From positions 1 through 27,693 of the forward strand of contig VBIS01000079.1 of NCBI GenBank assembly GCA_005880605.1: 27,693 nucleotides of DNA, given 5' to 3'. Source of the stretch: Chloroflexota bacterium. Lineage in GTDB: Bacteria > Chloroflexota > Dormibacteria > CF-121. Every line of letters starts with the position of its first letter. The first letter of the stretch is position 1. This document shows, one piece after another, positions 13,307 to 21,535 of this stretch. A program made the position numbers and the translations under genes. The notes beneath the pieces were generated by a model. That model searched no databases and was not told where the DNA came from. It saw nothing but the letters and a program-made list of their open reading frames with translations.

Positions 13307-14509
13307 ATGACCCGCGTTGAGACCGCGTTTCAGCCCACAGAGATGAGATCTTCCCGTCCCTCGCCCCGCCGACTCGCGCTGCTGGGCGCGACCGGGTCCA
13401 TCGGCCGCCAGGTCTGCGACCTCGTGGAGCGGCACCCCGATCGGTTCAGCTTGCACGCCCTGGTCGCGGGGAGAGACGCTGCAGCCCTGGAAGCGCTGGC
13501 CCGACGTCACCCCGAGGCGCACGCCTTGCTGGCGCAGGCGGCGGGAGCCGACCCGGTCCGCGCCGCTCGTGCCATCGATGAGGCCGTCAGCGATCCCGAG
13601 GTCGACCTTGTGGTTGTGGCCGCGGCAGGGAGCGCCGCCCTGGCGCCCACGCTCGCCGCGCTCGACGCGGGCAAGGACATCGCGCTGGCTACCAAGGAAG
13701 TGCTCGTGATGGCAGGGGAACTGGTGCGCGAGCGGATGCGTCGCCACGGGTCGCAGATTTTCCCCATCGACAGCGAGCACAGCGCCATCTGGCAGTGCCT
13801 GTGGGGCGAACATCGCGGTGCGGTGAGCCGTCTGATTCTGACCGGCTCAGGCGGTCCGTTTCTGCGCCGCCCCCTCGAGACCTTCCAGGCGGTCACGATT
13901 GCGGAAGCCCTTGCCCACCCGCGCTGGAAGATGGGCCCCAAGATCACCATCGACTCCGCCACCATGATGAACAAGGGCCTCGAGATCATCGAGGCGCATT
14001 TCCTCTTCGATGTGCCCTATCGCGCCATCGATGTGGTCATCCATCCGCAGAGCGTCGTCCACTCGATGGTGGAGTTCGTCGACGGCAGCATCAAGGCGCA
14101 GCTCGGAGTTCCGGACATGCACCTCCCGATCGCGGTCGCCCTCAGCTACCCCGAGCGCCTCGAAGGCGTGACGCCCGCGCCCGACCTGGCGGGACTGGGC
14201 CAGCTCTCCTTCGAGGCTCTCGACGAGGTGCGCTACCCGGCGGTGGCGCTGGCCCGCGAGGCCGGCGAGCGAGGCGGCACCGCGCCGGCGGTGCTCAACG
14301 CCGCCAATGAGGAGGCGGTGGCGCTGTTCCTTCAGGGTCAGCGCCGGTTCATCGACATCATTCCGTCGGTGCGCGCGGCGCTGGAGGCCGCCCACTCGTC
14401 GGACGACATCACCCTCGACGCGGTCCTCGCCGCCGATCGCTGGGGGCGCGACCACGTCCGGACATCGGCCGGAGGAAGTAGCCGGGTTCGGAGCAAGATG
14501 CCGGCATGA
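13307..14509 (+). CDS. dxr: 1-deoxy-D-xylulose 5-phosphate reductoisomerase
   Basis: Second enzyme of the non-mevalonate isoprenoid pathway (DXP to MEP with NADPH). 400 aa from ATG 13307; ATG 13343 would give 388 aa and is equally possible, since the conserved NADPH motif LALLGATGSIGRQV begins only at residue 23. Other motifs: LATKEVLVMAGELV, FPIDSEHSAIWQCL (metal and substrate), TGSGGPFL, HPRWKMGPKITIDSATMMNKGLEI in two parts, and HPQSVVHSMVEF. Its stop overlaps the rseP ATG. Confidence 0.97.
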   Translation: MTRVETAFQPTEMRSSRPSPRRLALLGATGSIGRQVCDLVERHPDRFSLHALVAGRDAAALEALARRHPEAHALLAQAAGADPVRAARAIDEAVSDPEVDLVVVAAAGSAALAPTLAALDAGKDIALATKEVLVMAGELVRERMRRHGSQIFPIDSEHSAIWQCLWGEHRGAVSRLILTGSGGPFLRRPLETFQAVTIAEALAHPRWKMGPKITIDSATMMNKGLEIIEAHFLFDVPYRAIDVVIHPQSVVHSMVEFVDGSIKAQLGVPDMHLPIAVALSYPERLEGVTPAPDLAGLGQLSFEALDEVRYPAVALAREAGERGGTAPAVLNAANEEAVALFLQGQRRFIDIIPSVRAALEAAHSSDDITLDAVLAADRWGRDHVRTSAGGSSRVRSKMPA

Positions 14510-15549
14510 GCCCGATCATCCTCGTCCCGCTCGTCATCGTCATCTTCAGCCTGCTGGTCATCGTGCACGAGTCCGGTCATTTCCTGGCCGCGAAGCTCTC
14601 CGGCATCAAAGTCGAGCAGTTCAGCGTCGGCTTCGGGCCACAGCTGATCGGCTGGCAGCGTGGTGAAACGCTGTACGCCATCCGAGCGATCCCGATGGGT
14701 GGCTTCGTCAAGCTCGCCGGCATGGACGGCAGCATGGACGCCGGTCCGCGAAGCTTCAACGCCCATCCACTCTGGCAGCGATTCATCGTCATCGTCGCCG
14801 GATCCGCCTTCAACCTTGCGCTGCCGGTCTTGATTTTCTTCGGGGTGTACACCACGATCGGGGCGGCCGAAGTCAAGACCCCCATCGAAGTCAGCGCCGT
14901 CGATGCTGGCACCCCGGCATACAACGCGGGACTCCAGTCCGGCGACGTCATCCGGGCGGTCAATGGTCACCCGATCAACCAATTCCAAGACCTTCCCAAC
15001 GCGCTCGATGCCTCCAAAGGCACGCCCGTCACGGTCGAGGTCGAACGCGGCTCGAGGCTGGTGACGTTGACCATCACACCCAAGCTCGATTCGAACACGG
15101 GCGGCTACATTCTTGGTTTTCACCCTGCGGCTCGTACCTGGAGGCCCGGCCCGATCGAGGCGGGAGGGCTGGCGGTGCGCCAAACGGGAGATTCGATCGT
15201 CGGCATCGCCGGCGGTATCTACCAACTGGCGACCGATAAGAGCCTGGGCGGGCTGCTGGGTCCGCGAGGCCTGGAAGGACCGGTTGGCATCGTCAAGACC
15301 ACCGCGCGCGCGGCCCAGACCGGGATCCTGTCGGTGGTTGGCGTCGTGGCGTTACTGAGCCTGAGCCTCGGCCTGGCCAACATCCTTCCCTTCCCGGCGC
15401 TGGATGGCGGTCGTGCCGCCTTCCTCGTGCTGGAACTGATTCGGGGGAAGCCCGTCGACCCCGCCCGGGAGCAGGTCGTGCACTACGTCGGTCTCGCTCT
15501 CTTGTTTGCTTTGATCGGGTTAGTGACATATAACGATGTGCTGAGATGA
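14506..15549 (+). CDS. rseP: RIP metalloprotease RseP (site-2 protease)
   Basis: Intramembrane zinc protease of 347 aa. First membrane helix carries HESGH (His21, Glu22, His25), followed by VEQFSVGFGPQL and PMGGFVKLAGMDG. A single PDZ domain spans about residues 115-190 (PAYNAGLQSGDVIRAVNG). The third metal ligand motif NILPFPALDGGR starts at Asn292 with Asp300. Substrates are likely anti-sigma factors or signal-peptide remnants, but none is encoded nearby. ATG in the ATGA overlap with dxr. Confidence 0.96.
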   Translation: MSPIILVPLVIVIFSLLVIVHESGHFLAAKLSGIKVEQFSVGFGPQLIGWQRGETLYAIRAIPMGGFVKLAGMDGSMDAGPRSFNAHPLWQRFIVIVAGSAFNLALPVLIFFGVYTTIGAAEVKTPIEVSAVDAGTPAYNAGLQSGDVIRAVNGHPINQFQDLPNALDASKGTPVTVEVERGSRLVTLTITPKLDSNTGGYILGFHPAARTWRPGPIEAGGLAVRQTGDSIVGIAGGIYQLATDKSLGGLLGPRGLEGPVGIVKTTARAAQTGILSVVGVVALLSLSLGLANILPFPALDGGRAAFLVLELIRGKPVDPAREQVVHYVGLALLFALIGLVTYNDVLR

Positions 15550-15553
15550 GGCC

Positions 15554-16651
15554 ATGAGAGCCCGCCGCAAGTCGGTCCCGGTTCGTGTCGGTGACGTCGT
15601 CATCGGTGGGGCCGCCGAGATCGTGGTGCAGTCCATGACCAAAGCGGACACGCGTGACGTCAAGGCCACGCTCAACGAGATCGCCCGCCTCAAAGATGCG
15701 AACTGTCGCATCGTTCGGGTCGCCGTGCCGACGAGAGAAGCGGCGCAGGCGATGGTTGAGATCAAGAAAGGCTCGCCGTTGCCGATCATCGCCGACATTC
15801 ATTACGATGCGCCGCTGGCGTTGATGGCGCTGCAGGCCGGTGTCGACGGACTGCGTCTGAACCCGGGCAACATCAAGGACCCGGAAAAGGTCAAAGAAAT
15901 TACGCGGCAGGCGAAGGAACGGGAGATCCCGATCCGCATCGGCGTCAACGCCGGCTCGTTGCCCGGCCGCGCCAAAGAGGGCGCCGGCGTTCGCCCGCCG
16001 ACCGAAGAAGTGGTGGCCGCGATGGTCAACGCCGCGCTCGGCCATATCCACATTCTCGAATCGCTCGACTTCAACCTGATCAAGGTCTCGATGAAGGCCT
16101 CGGATCCACCCACCATGATTGCCGCCAACCGGGCGATTGCCGACAAGATTTCTTATCCATTGCACCTGGGCGTCACCGAAGCCGGGCCGCCGCGTACCGG
16201 CGCGGTCAAGAGCGCGGTCGGCATCGGGGTCCTGTTGGAGGAAGGCATCGGCGACACCATCCGTGTGTCGCTCGCCGGCGACTCGGTCGAGGAAGTCGAG
16301 GTGGCGTATGGCATCGTCAACGCGCTCTCGGAAAAGCTGACCGGCCCGAACCTGATCGCCTGCCCGATGTGTGGCCGGCTCGAGATCGACATGTTGCCGA
16401 TGGTGGCCGAGGTCGAGAAGGCGCTCAAGAAGATCAAGCGACCCATCAACGTCTCCGTGATGGGTTGCGTGGTCAACGGGCCCGGCGAGGGCCAGCATGC
16501 CGACATCGGCATCGCCGGCGGCAAGAACAAGGGCATTCTCTTCAAGCACGGCAAGATCGTCGGTACCTTTCCGGAGAAAGAATTGGTCCCTGCGTTGCTG
16601 CGGGAACTGGACGCGATCGCCAAGGAAGACGAGCAGAAGCTGGCGTCGTAG
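15554..16651 (+). CDS. ispG: (E)-4-hydroxy-3-methylbut-2-enyl-diphosphate synthase
   Basis: [4Fe-4S] enzyme of the MEP pathway converting MEcPP to HMBPP. 365 aa. The cluster ligands fall at Cys270 and Cys273 (ACPMCGR), Cys305 and Glu312 (GCVVNGPGEG), the same positions as in the E. coli enzyme. N-terminal TIM barrel shows VQSMTKADTRDVKATL, PIIADIHYDAPLAL and LRLNPGNIKD. ATG five bases after the rseP stop, with TGAGG just ahead. With dxr and uppS it forms an isoprenoid supply block. Confidence 0.97.
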   Translation: MRARRKSVPVRVGDVVIGGAAEIVVQSMTKADTRDVKATLNEIARLKDANCRIVRVAVPTREAAQAMVEIKKGSPLPIIADIHYDAPLALMALQAGVDGLRLNPGNIKDPEKVKEITRQAKEREIPIRIGVNAGSLPGRAKEGAGVRPPTEEVVAAMVNAALGHIHILESLDFNLIKVSMKASDPPTMIAANRAIADKISYPLHLGVTEAGPPRTGAVKSAVGIGVLLEEGIGDTIRVSLAGDSVEEVEVAYGIVNALSEKLTGPNLIACPMCGRLEIDMLPMVAEVEKALKKIKRPINVSVMGCVVNGPGEGQHADIGIAGGKNKGILFKHGKIVGTFPEKELVPALLRELDAIAKEDEQKLAS

Positions 16652-16701
16652 CCTTGGGTCGCCACGTCGGAGGCTCGTAACCGCCCGGACCCGCCCGGCG
16701 T

Positions 16702-17747
16702 TTGGCCGTCGTGGGAGTTTTTCACCGCCTGGTGGCGCTGGCCTTGGTCGTGGGGTGCGTGGGCTGTCAATCTGCTGCCTCGACCCAGCGCGAGTCTGCA
16801 ACCGGTAGCGCGACTCCGAGGGTCGGTCAGGCGCGAGTGTTTGCCGTCTTTGTCAAGGACTTCTACGTCGGTGCCAGCGGGTACCAGGTTCAGCTCGTCG
16901 ACGCTGCCGGCAGAATTGTGGCCTCAGCAACCGCCCGAAATCGCAGCTTCAAGAAGACCGGGCTGGTGGATTTGGCCGTTACCAGCATCACCTCGACTAA
17001 GGCGTATTACCTCGATGGCGACTCAGAAATCCGGTATCTGACTGCGACCGGCAAGACTGGAACGGCATACCGCATCACGCTGACCGGGGACCAACTGGCA
17101 AGTTTCTCGGTCACGCCGGACGATCGCCCCATTGCGGTGACGGTGATCGACTACGCGAGCCAACCGCCTCGGATGCGCCTTTTCACCGATGACCTTGCTG
17201 GCGGTCACCAGGTAGAGCTCTTCAGTTCGAGCACGGTGGGTACATGGCAAGTCAAGGCTTCCACATCGTCGACGCGGCGACCGCGAACCGGCTGCTAACC
17301 ATTTGCGACGACAGCGGTGCTGACACGCCGTTTCCGACATCGGCATGGGGTGGAATTTGCCAGATCTATCCGAGGGTAGAAGACCTTGTCTCGTGGGAAG
17401 GGGTGAAGCGCGAAATACTGGTCGGCGACAAATGTCACGCCGTTGGCCCGCCATCTCCCGATGGGAGCAACGTCGCCGTCCGCGGACAGAATCGCGTGTG
17501 TGCTGGAGCCACGAACGATCCCATACGGCTTATCGATTCCGGCGGGAGGGTTACAACCTCTGCCGCGGTGGGAAACCCCTTGGGCTGGCTTGACAACTCC
17601 CATCTAATCTTTCAGGAGGTCCTGCCGCCCTTCTCACCGTCGAGCGCCATTGCCCCAATCAGGATTCTCAACATTACAGACTCCAAGGTGGTTGTGGTCA
17701 ACGCCTCCGGGTTTTTCGCTGGAGACCTCCCAGGCGGGCTCGGGTAG
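16702..17747 (+). pseudogene. Putative secreted lipoprotein with beta-propeller-like repeats, frameshifted
   Basis: Two overlapping frames read as one protein of about 345 aa: 16702-17298 and then 17244-17747, one base back. The first part has a lipoprotein signal (HRLVALALVVGCVGCQS, lipobox VVGC or CVGC), then repeated beta-strand blocks ending ...VELFSSSTVGTW. The sense continues in the other frame as SQGFHIVDAATANRLL and runs on to GFFAGDLPGGLG. Restoring one G in the TGG at 17245-17247 would give TWASQGFHIVD in a single frame. Start is TTG 16702 or, better shaped, GTG 16711. The repeated YLDGDSEIRYL / LIDSGGR style suggests a surface WD40/TolB-like propeller; function unknown. The break may be a real mutation or a consensus error. 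Confidence 0.6.
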
Positions 17748-17761
17748 GCGGTCAATCAACT

Positions 17762-17767
17762 TATACT
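17762..17767 (+). promoter_or_regulatory. Probable proS -10 box, leaderless start
   Basis: TATACT ends ten bases before the proS ATG; initiation would fall within about four bases of the start codon. There is no Shine-Dalgarno sequence and no clear -35 element. Confidence 0.5.
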
Positions 17768-17777
17768 CACTCGTCAC

Positions 17778-19226
17778 ATGGCTGACGAGCGAGACAGCGG
17801 CTTCGTCAAGGAGATTCGCAAACAGTCCGCGGATTTTCCAGGCTGGTACACCGACGTCGTTCGGAAGGCGCAGCTGGCGGACTATTCACCGGTGCGGGGC
17901 TGCATGGTCATCCGCCCCTACGGTTACTCGCTCTGGGAAAACATCCGTGATCCGCTGGACGGGCTGATCAAGGAGACCGGCCACGAAAACTGGTACTTTC
18001 CCGCGCTGATCCCACTCAGCTTCTTGATGAAAGAAGCCGAGCACGTCGAGGGCTTTCAGCCGGAATTCGCCATGGTCACGCGCGGCGGCGGCAAGGAGCT
18101 CGAAGAACCGCTCGTGCTGCGTCCGACCTCCGAAACCATGATCGCCAGCGTGCTGCGCGACTACATCCAGTCCTATCGGGACCTGCCGGTGCTTACCAAC
18201 CAGTGGAACAACGTCTTCCGCTGGGAGCTGCGCACCCGGCTGTTCCTCCGCACGCTGGAGTTCCTCTGGCAGGAAGGGCACACCTTCCACGAGACCGCCG
18301 CTGAGGCCGAGGAGGAAGTGGTGCGCATGCTCGAACAGTACCGCCGAATCGCGGAAGAGTGGTGCGCCGTCCCGGTGCTCGCCGGCCGCAAGTCGGACAC
18401 GGAGAAATTTGCCGGGGCCCAATACTCGATGTCAATCGAGGGGATGATGGTCGACGGCAAGGCGCTGCAGATGGGCACCTCGCACTACTTCGGCGACAAC
18501 TTCACGCGCGCCTACGACCTGACCTTCACCGGTCGCACCAACGAGCGCCAGTATCCCTACTCGACAAGTTGGGGGGTCTCCACCCGGATGGTGGGGGCGG
18601 TGGTGATGGCGCACGGCGACGACTCCGGTCTGCAGCTGCCGCCTCGCATCGCCCCGGTTCAGGTGATTATCATCCCCATCTTTCGCAGCGACAGCGAACG
18701 AGTCCAGATCGACACCGCGCTCCAGCAAGTCCTGACCGACCTCGAGGACATTCGGGTCAAAGTCGACTGGCGCGACGAGCGACCGGGCTTCAAGTTCAAC
18801 GAGTGGGAGCTGAAGGGCGTGCCGCTACGGATCGAGATCGGTCCGCGCGACCTGGCCAAGGGCGAGGTCACGGTGGTGCGGCGTCTGAACCGAGCCAAGC
18901 AGAATGTGCCCCTGGGCGACCTGGGCGTTACCGTCCCGGCGATGCTCGAGGAGATCCAGGCGGCCCTCTTTACCCGGGCTCGCGAATTCCGCGAAGCTCA
19001 TACGGTCAGGCTCGATTCGCTCGAAGCCCTGGTGAAATTCTTCGACACCTCGATCGGCTTTGTCGTCACCCCCTGGTGCGGGCGAACGGAAGACGAGCGC
19101 ACGGTCAAGGACCGGACCACGGCGACCACGCGGGTCATCCTGGGAGCCTCCGGGCCGGCGGCCCAGCCCTGTGCCATCTGCGGCCGGCCGGCCAGCGTCG
19201 AGGTCGCCTGGGGAAAGGCGTACTGA
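17778..19226 (+). CDS. proS: Proline-tRNA ligase, archaeal/eukaryotic type (ProS type 3)
   Basis: 482-aa ProRS of the type lacking the bacterial insertion (editing) domain. Class II motifs: YSPVRGCMVIRPYGYSLWE, PLVLRPTSETMI (motif 2 region), NQWNNVFRWELRTRLFLRT, QEGHTFHETAAEA, MGTSHYFGDNF and the motif 3 region STRMVGAVVMAHGDDSGLQ-like segment. Then an anticodon-binding domain and a C-terminal zinc-binding-like domain (WCGRTEDE, CAICGRPASVEVAWGKAY) ending in Tyr, as is typical of type 3. It stands at the proS position of the conserved bacterial operon although the protein is of archaeal type. Confidence 0.96.
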   Translation: MADERDSGFVKEIRKQSADFPGWYTDVVRKAQLADYSPVRGCMVIRPYGYSLWENIRDPLDGLIKETGHENWYFPALIPLSFLMKEAEHVEGFQPEFAMVTRGGGKELEEPLVLRPTSETMIASVLRDYIQSYRDLPVLTNQWNNVFRWELRTRLFLRTLEFLWQEGHTFHETAAEAEEEVVRMLEQYRRIAEEWCAVPVLAGRKSDTEKFAGAQYSMSIEGMMVDGKALQMGTSHYFGDNFTRAYDLTFTGRTNERQYPYSTSWGVSTRMVGAVVMAHGDDSGLQLPPRIAPVQVIIIPIFRSDSERVQIDTALQQVLTDLEDIRVKVDWRDERPGFKFNEWELKGVPLRIEIGPRDLAKGEVTVVRRLNRAKQNVPLGDLGVTVPAMLEEIQAALFTRAREFREAHTVRLDSLEALVKFFDTSIGFVVTPWCGRTEDERTVKDRTTATTRVILGASGPAAQPCAICGRPASVEVAWGKAY

Positions 19227-19228
19227 GC

Positions 19229-19246
19229 AGCCCTGATTGGGCTTTC
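19229..19246 (+). terminator. Weak hairpin after proS
   Basis: AGCCC 19229-19233 and GGGCT 19239-19243 with a 5-nt loop, followed by TTC. The stem is short and the T-run only two to three bases, so termination is doubtful; it also overlaps the putative rel -35. Confidence 0.25.
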
Positions 19247-19263
19247 GGAAGTTCGGGGATAAT
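19237..19263 (+). promoter_or_regulatory. Possible rel promoter
   Basis: TTGGGC at 19237-19242 and GATAAT at 19258-19263 with a 15-bp spacer. The 5' leader would be about 22 nt and contains AAGGAA (19280-19285) seven bases before the ATG, so rel looks leadered, unlike proS. Confidence 0.45.
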
Positions 19264-19292
19264 TTCGCCATCAACGACCAAGGAACCTGGGT

Positions 19293-21443
19293 ATGCAATT
19301 TGCTGATCTTCTGAGCAGGGTCAACTACCTGCCGCCGAAAGATGTCGAGGTGCTGTCGCGCGCCTACGATGCCGCGGCCAGCGCCCACCATGACCAGAAC
19401 CGCCTCTCCGGTGAGAAATTCATCGAGCACCCGCTGAGCGTCGCCGTCATCCTGGCCGATCTCCAGCTCGATCGCGACACGCTGGCGGCCGCCATTCTGC
19501 ACGACACCGTCGAAGACACGCACCTCACCATCTCGGACCTGGAGCAAAGTTTCGGCCACGACGTCGGGAAGCTGGTGGCGGGCGTCACCAAGCTGGAGAA
19601 GATCTCGTTCCGCAGCCAGGAGCAAGCGCAGGCGGAGAACGTCCGCAAGATGCTGGTCGCCATGGCGGAGGACGTCCGGGTGGTGTTGATGAAGCTCGCC
19701 GATCGGCTGCACAACATGCGGACGGTCAACTTTCTGCCGGAGGTCCGCCGCCGAGCGATGGCGCAGGAGACGCTGGACATCTATGCGCCGCTGGCGCACC
19801 GGCTGGGGATCTGGAACATCAAGTGGGAGCTCGAAGATCTCTCCTTTGCACAGCTGCATCCGGAGGAGTACCAGGAGATCGTCAAGAAGATCGCCCGCAA
19901 GCGCAAGGAGCGGGAAACCTACGTCAACGACGTCAAGGAGATCTTGGAGCGCGAGCTGACGGCGGTCGGGATCAAGGCCGACACCACCGGCCGGCCGAAG
20001 CATGTTTACAGCATTGCCAACAAGCTCACCATGGGCAAAGACTTCGACGAGATCTACGATCTCTCGGCGATCCGCGTGCTCACCGACTCGATCAAGGACT
20101 GCTACGGGGCGCTGGGCGTGATCCACTCGCTCTGGAAGCCGATCCCGGGCCGCTTCAAGGATTACATCGCGATGCCCAAGTCCAACGGCTACCAGTCGCT
20201 GCACACCACCGTGGTCAGCCATAGCGGCGAGCCCATGGAAATCCAGATCCGCACCCAGGAGATGCATCGCATCGCCGAGTGGGGGGTCGCGGCGCACTGG
20301 ACCTACAAAGAGGGTGGCAAAGAAGACCGCAAGATGGACCAGCGGTTCGCCTGGTTGCGCCAGCTCATGGACTGGCAGAAGGAAGTGCTCGACGCCGAGA
20401 AGTTCGTCGACGCCGTCAAGATTGACGTCTTCCGCGATGAGGTCTTCGTCTTCACCCCGAAAGGGGACGTGCTGGCGTTGCCCACTGGCGCGACCGCCGT
20501 CGACTTTGCGTACCGGATCCACACCGAGGTCGGCCATCGCTGTATCGGCGCCAAGGCGAACGGGCGCATGGTGCCCCTGGATTACCCGCTGCAAAACGGC
20601 GACATCGTCGAGGTCCTGACCTCCAAGGGCCCGCACGGGCCGAGCCGAGACTGGCTCGGCTTCGTCAAAACGGCGGGAGCCGCCCAGAAGATCCGCGTCT
20701 GGTTCAAGAAGGAGCGGCGCGAGGAGAACGTGACCAAGGGGAAAGAGCTCCTCGACAAGGAGTTCCGGCGCATGCAGCAGCGCGCGCTGGCCTCGATCGG
20801 CGAGGAGCGCGTGCTCGAGCTCGCCAAGGAATTCCGCTTCACTGACCTCAATGACTTTTACGCCGCCATCGGGTATGGCGACGTCAGCCCCCACTCCGTG
20901 CTGCTGAAGTACATGGTTGCCGGGCAGCCCGATGTCGACGGCAACGGCGAATTCCCACTCATTCCGCTGGTACCGCAGTTCAAGCCCACCGGCGAGATCC
21001 GGGTCAAGGGCGAGCGCGGCGTGCTCACCCAGATCGCGCAGTGCTGCAAGCCGGTGCCGGGCGACCCGATTGCCGGCTACATCACGCGGGGCAAGGGAAT
21101 CACGGTGCATCGGAGCACCTGCAAGAACGTCATGAACGTGAGCAACCAGGATCGGGTGGTCGAGGTCGACTGGGACACCGGTGGCCGGCAGCTTTATCCG
21201 GTCGGCATCAAGATCGAGGCCTGGGACCGAACCGGCCTGCTTCGGGATATTGCCACCGTCATCGCCGAGAGCAAGATCAACCTCACCGGCGCCGAAGTTC
21301 AGGTCTACGACGACAAGACCGCGGTGATTTCGACCACGGTCGAGATCAGCAGCCTGACCCAGCTGAGCCGCCTGATGGAACGGCTGGAAACGGTCAAAGA
21401 CGTGCACACCGTGGCCCGAGAAGGCAACCTGGCGAGGAACTAA
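19293..21443 (+). CDS. rel: Bifunctional (p)ppGpp synthetase/hydrolase Rel
   Basis: 716-aa RelA/SpoT homologue. Hydrolase HD domain with EHPLSVAVIL (His46), AAILHDTVEDT (His70-Asp71) and MKLADRLHNMRT, so hydrolysis should be active. Synthetase domain: DLSAIRVLTDSIKDCYGALG, GRFKDYIAMPKSNGYQSLHT; the RFKD signature is the form of bifunctional Rel/SpoT rather than monofunctional RelA (ExDD). Then TGS (VFVFTPKGDVLALPTGATAV), the helical and zinc-finger region with QCCKPVPGDPIAGYITRGKG, and a C-terminal ACT domain (DRTGLLRDIATVIAE). A full-length stringent-response enzyme. ATG with a good Shine-Dalgarno. Confidence 0.97.
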   Translation: MQFADLLSRVNYLPPKDVEVLSRAYDAAASAHHDQNRLSGEKFIEHPLSVAVILADLQLDRDTLAAAILHDTVEDTHLTISDLEQSFGHDVGKLVAGVTKLEKISFRSQEQAQAENVRKMLVAMAEDVRVVLMKLADRLHNMRTVNFLPEVRRRAMAQETLDIYAPLAHRLGIWNIKWELEDLSFAQLHPEEYQEIVKKIARKRKERETYVNDVKEILERELTAVGIKADTTGRPKHVYSIANKLTMGKDFDEIYDLSAIRVLTDSIKDCYGALGVIHSLWKPIPGRFKDYIAMPKSNGYQSLHTTVVSHSGEPMEIQIRTQEMHRIAEWGVAAHWTYKEGGKEDRKMDQRFAWLRQLMDWQKEVLDAEKFVDAVKIDVFRDEVFVFTPKGDVLALPTGATAVDFAYRIHTEVGHRCIGAKANGRMVPLDYPLQNGDIVEVLTSKGPHGPSRDWLGFVKTAGAAQKIRVWFKKERREENVTKGKELLDKEFRRMQQRALASIGEERVLELAKEFRFTDLNDFYAAIGYGDVSPHSVLLKYMVAGQPDVDGNGEFPLIPLVPQFKPTGEIRVKGERGVLTQIAQCCKPVPGDPIAGYITRGKGITVHRSTCKNVMNVSNQDRVVEVDWDTGGRQLYPVGIKIEAWDRTGLLRDIATVIAESKINLTGAEVQVYDDKTAVISTTVEISSLTQLSRLMERLETVKDVHTVAREGNLARN

Positions 21444-21497
21444 GCCTCCTCGTTCGTTACTGGTTCGTCACGCTTAGCGTCGCGGCCCACAGGGAAA

Positions 21498-21512
21498 GGG
21501 TTGCCGTAACCC
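21498..21512 (+). terminator. Small hairpin between rel and the Thr-Pro gene
   Basis: GGGTT 21498-21502 pairs with AACCC 21508-21512 around a 5-nt loop, in the 92-nt gap after rel. No T-run follows, so it may end or pause transcription only weakly, or be chance. Confidence 0.2.
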
Positions 21513-21520
21513 GGTCTCCC

Positions 21521-21526
21521 TAGCAT
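21521..21526 (+). promoter_or_regulatory. Possible -10 box of the Thr-Pro gene, leaderless start
   Basis: TAGCAT ends nine bases before the ATG at 21536, the same spacing as the -10-like boxes of comM, proS and hisS. There is no Shine-Dalgarno sequence. Confidence 0.35.
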
Positions 21527-21535
21527 CGAATTCCG

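Noticed and set aside
15293..16801. 502-aa minus-strand open frame across ispG
   Set aside because: Antisense shadow of rseP/ispG with shadow-like composition and no recognisable motif.
17190..17260. Programmed -1 frameshift signal in the lipoprotein gene
   Set aside because: No X-XXY-YYZ slippery heptamer is present near the junction; an indel explains the data more simply.
18825..21407. 860-aa open frame on the minus strand across proS and rel
   Set aside because: It is antisense to two unmistakable genes; GC-rich codon bias leaves the opposite frame open. The translation is His/Arg/Asp-rich with no domain.
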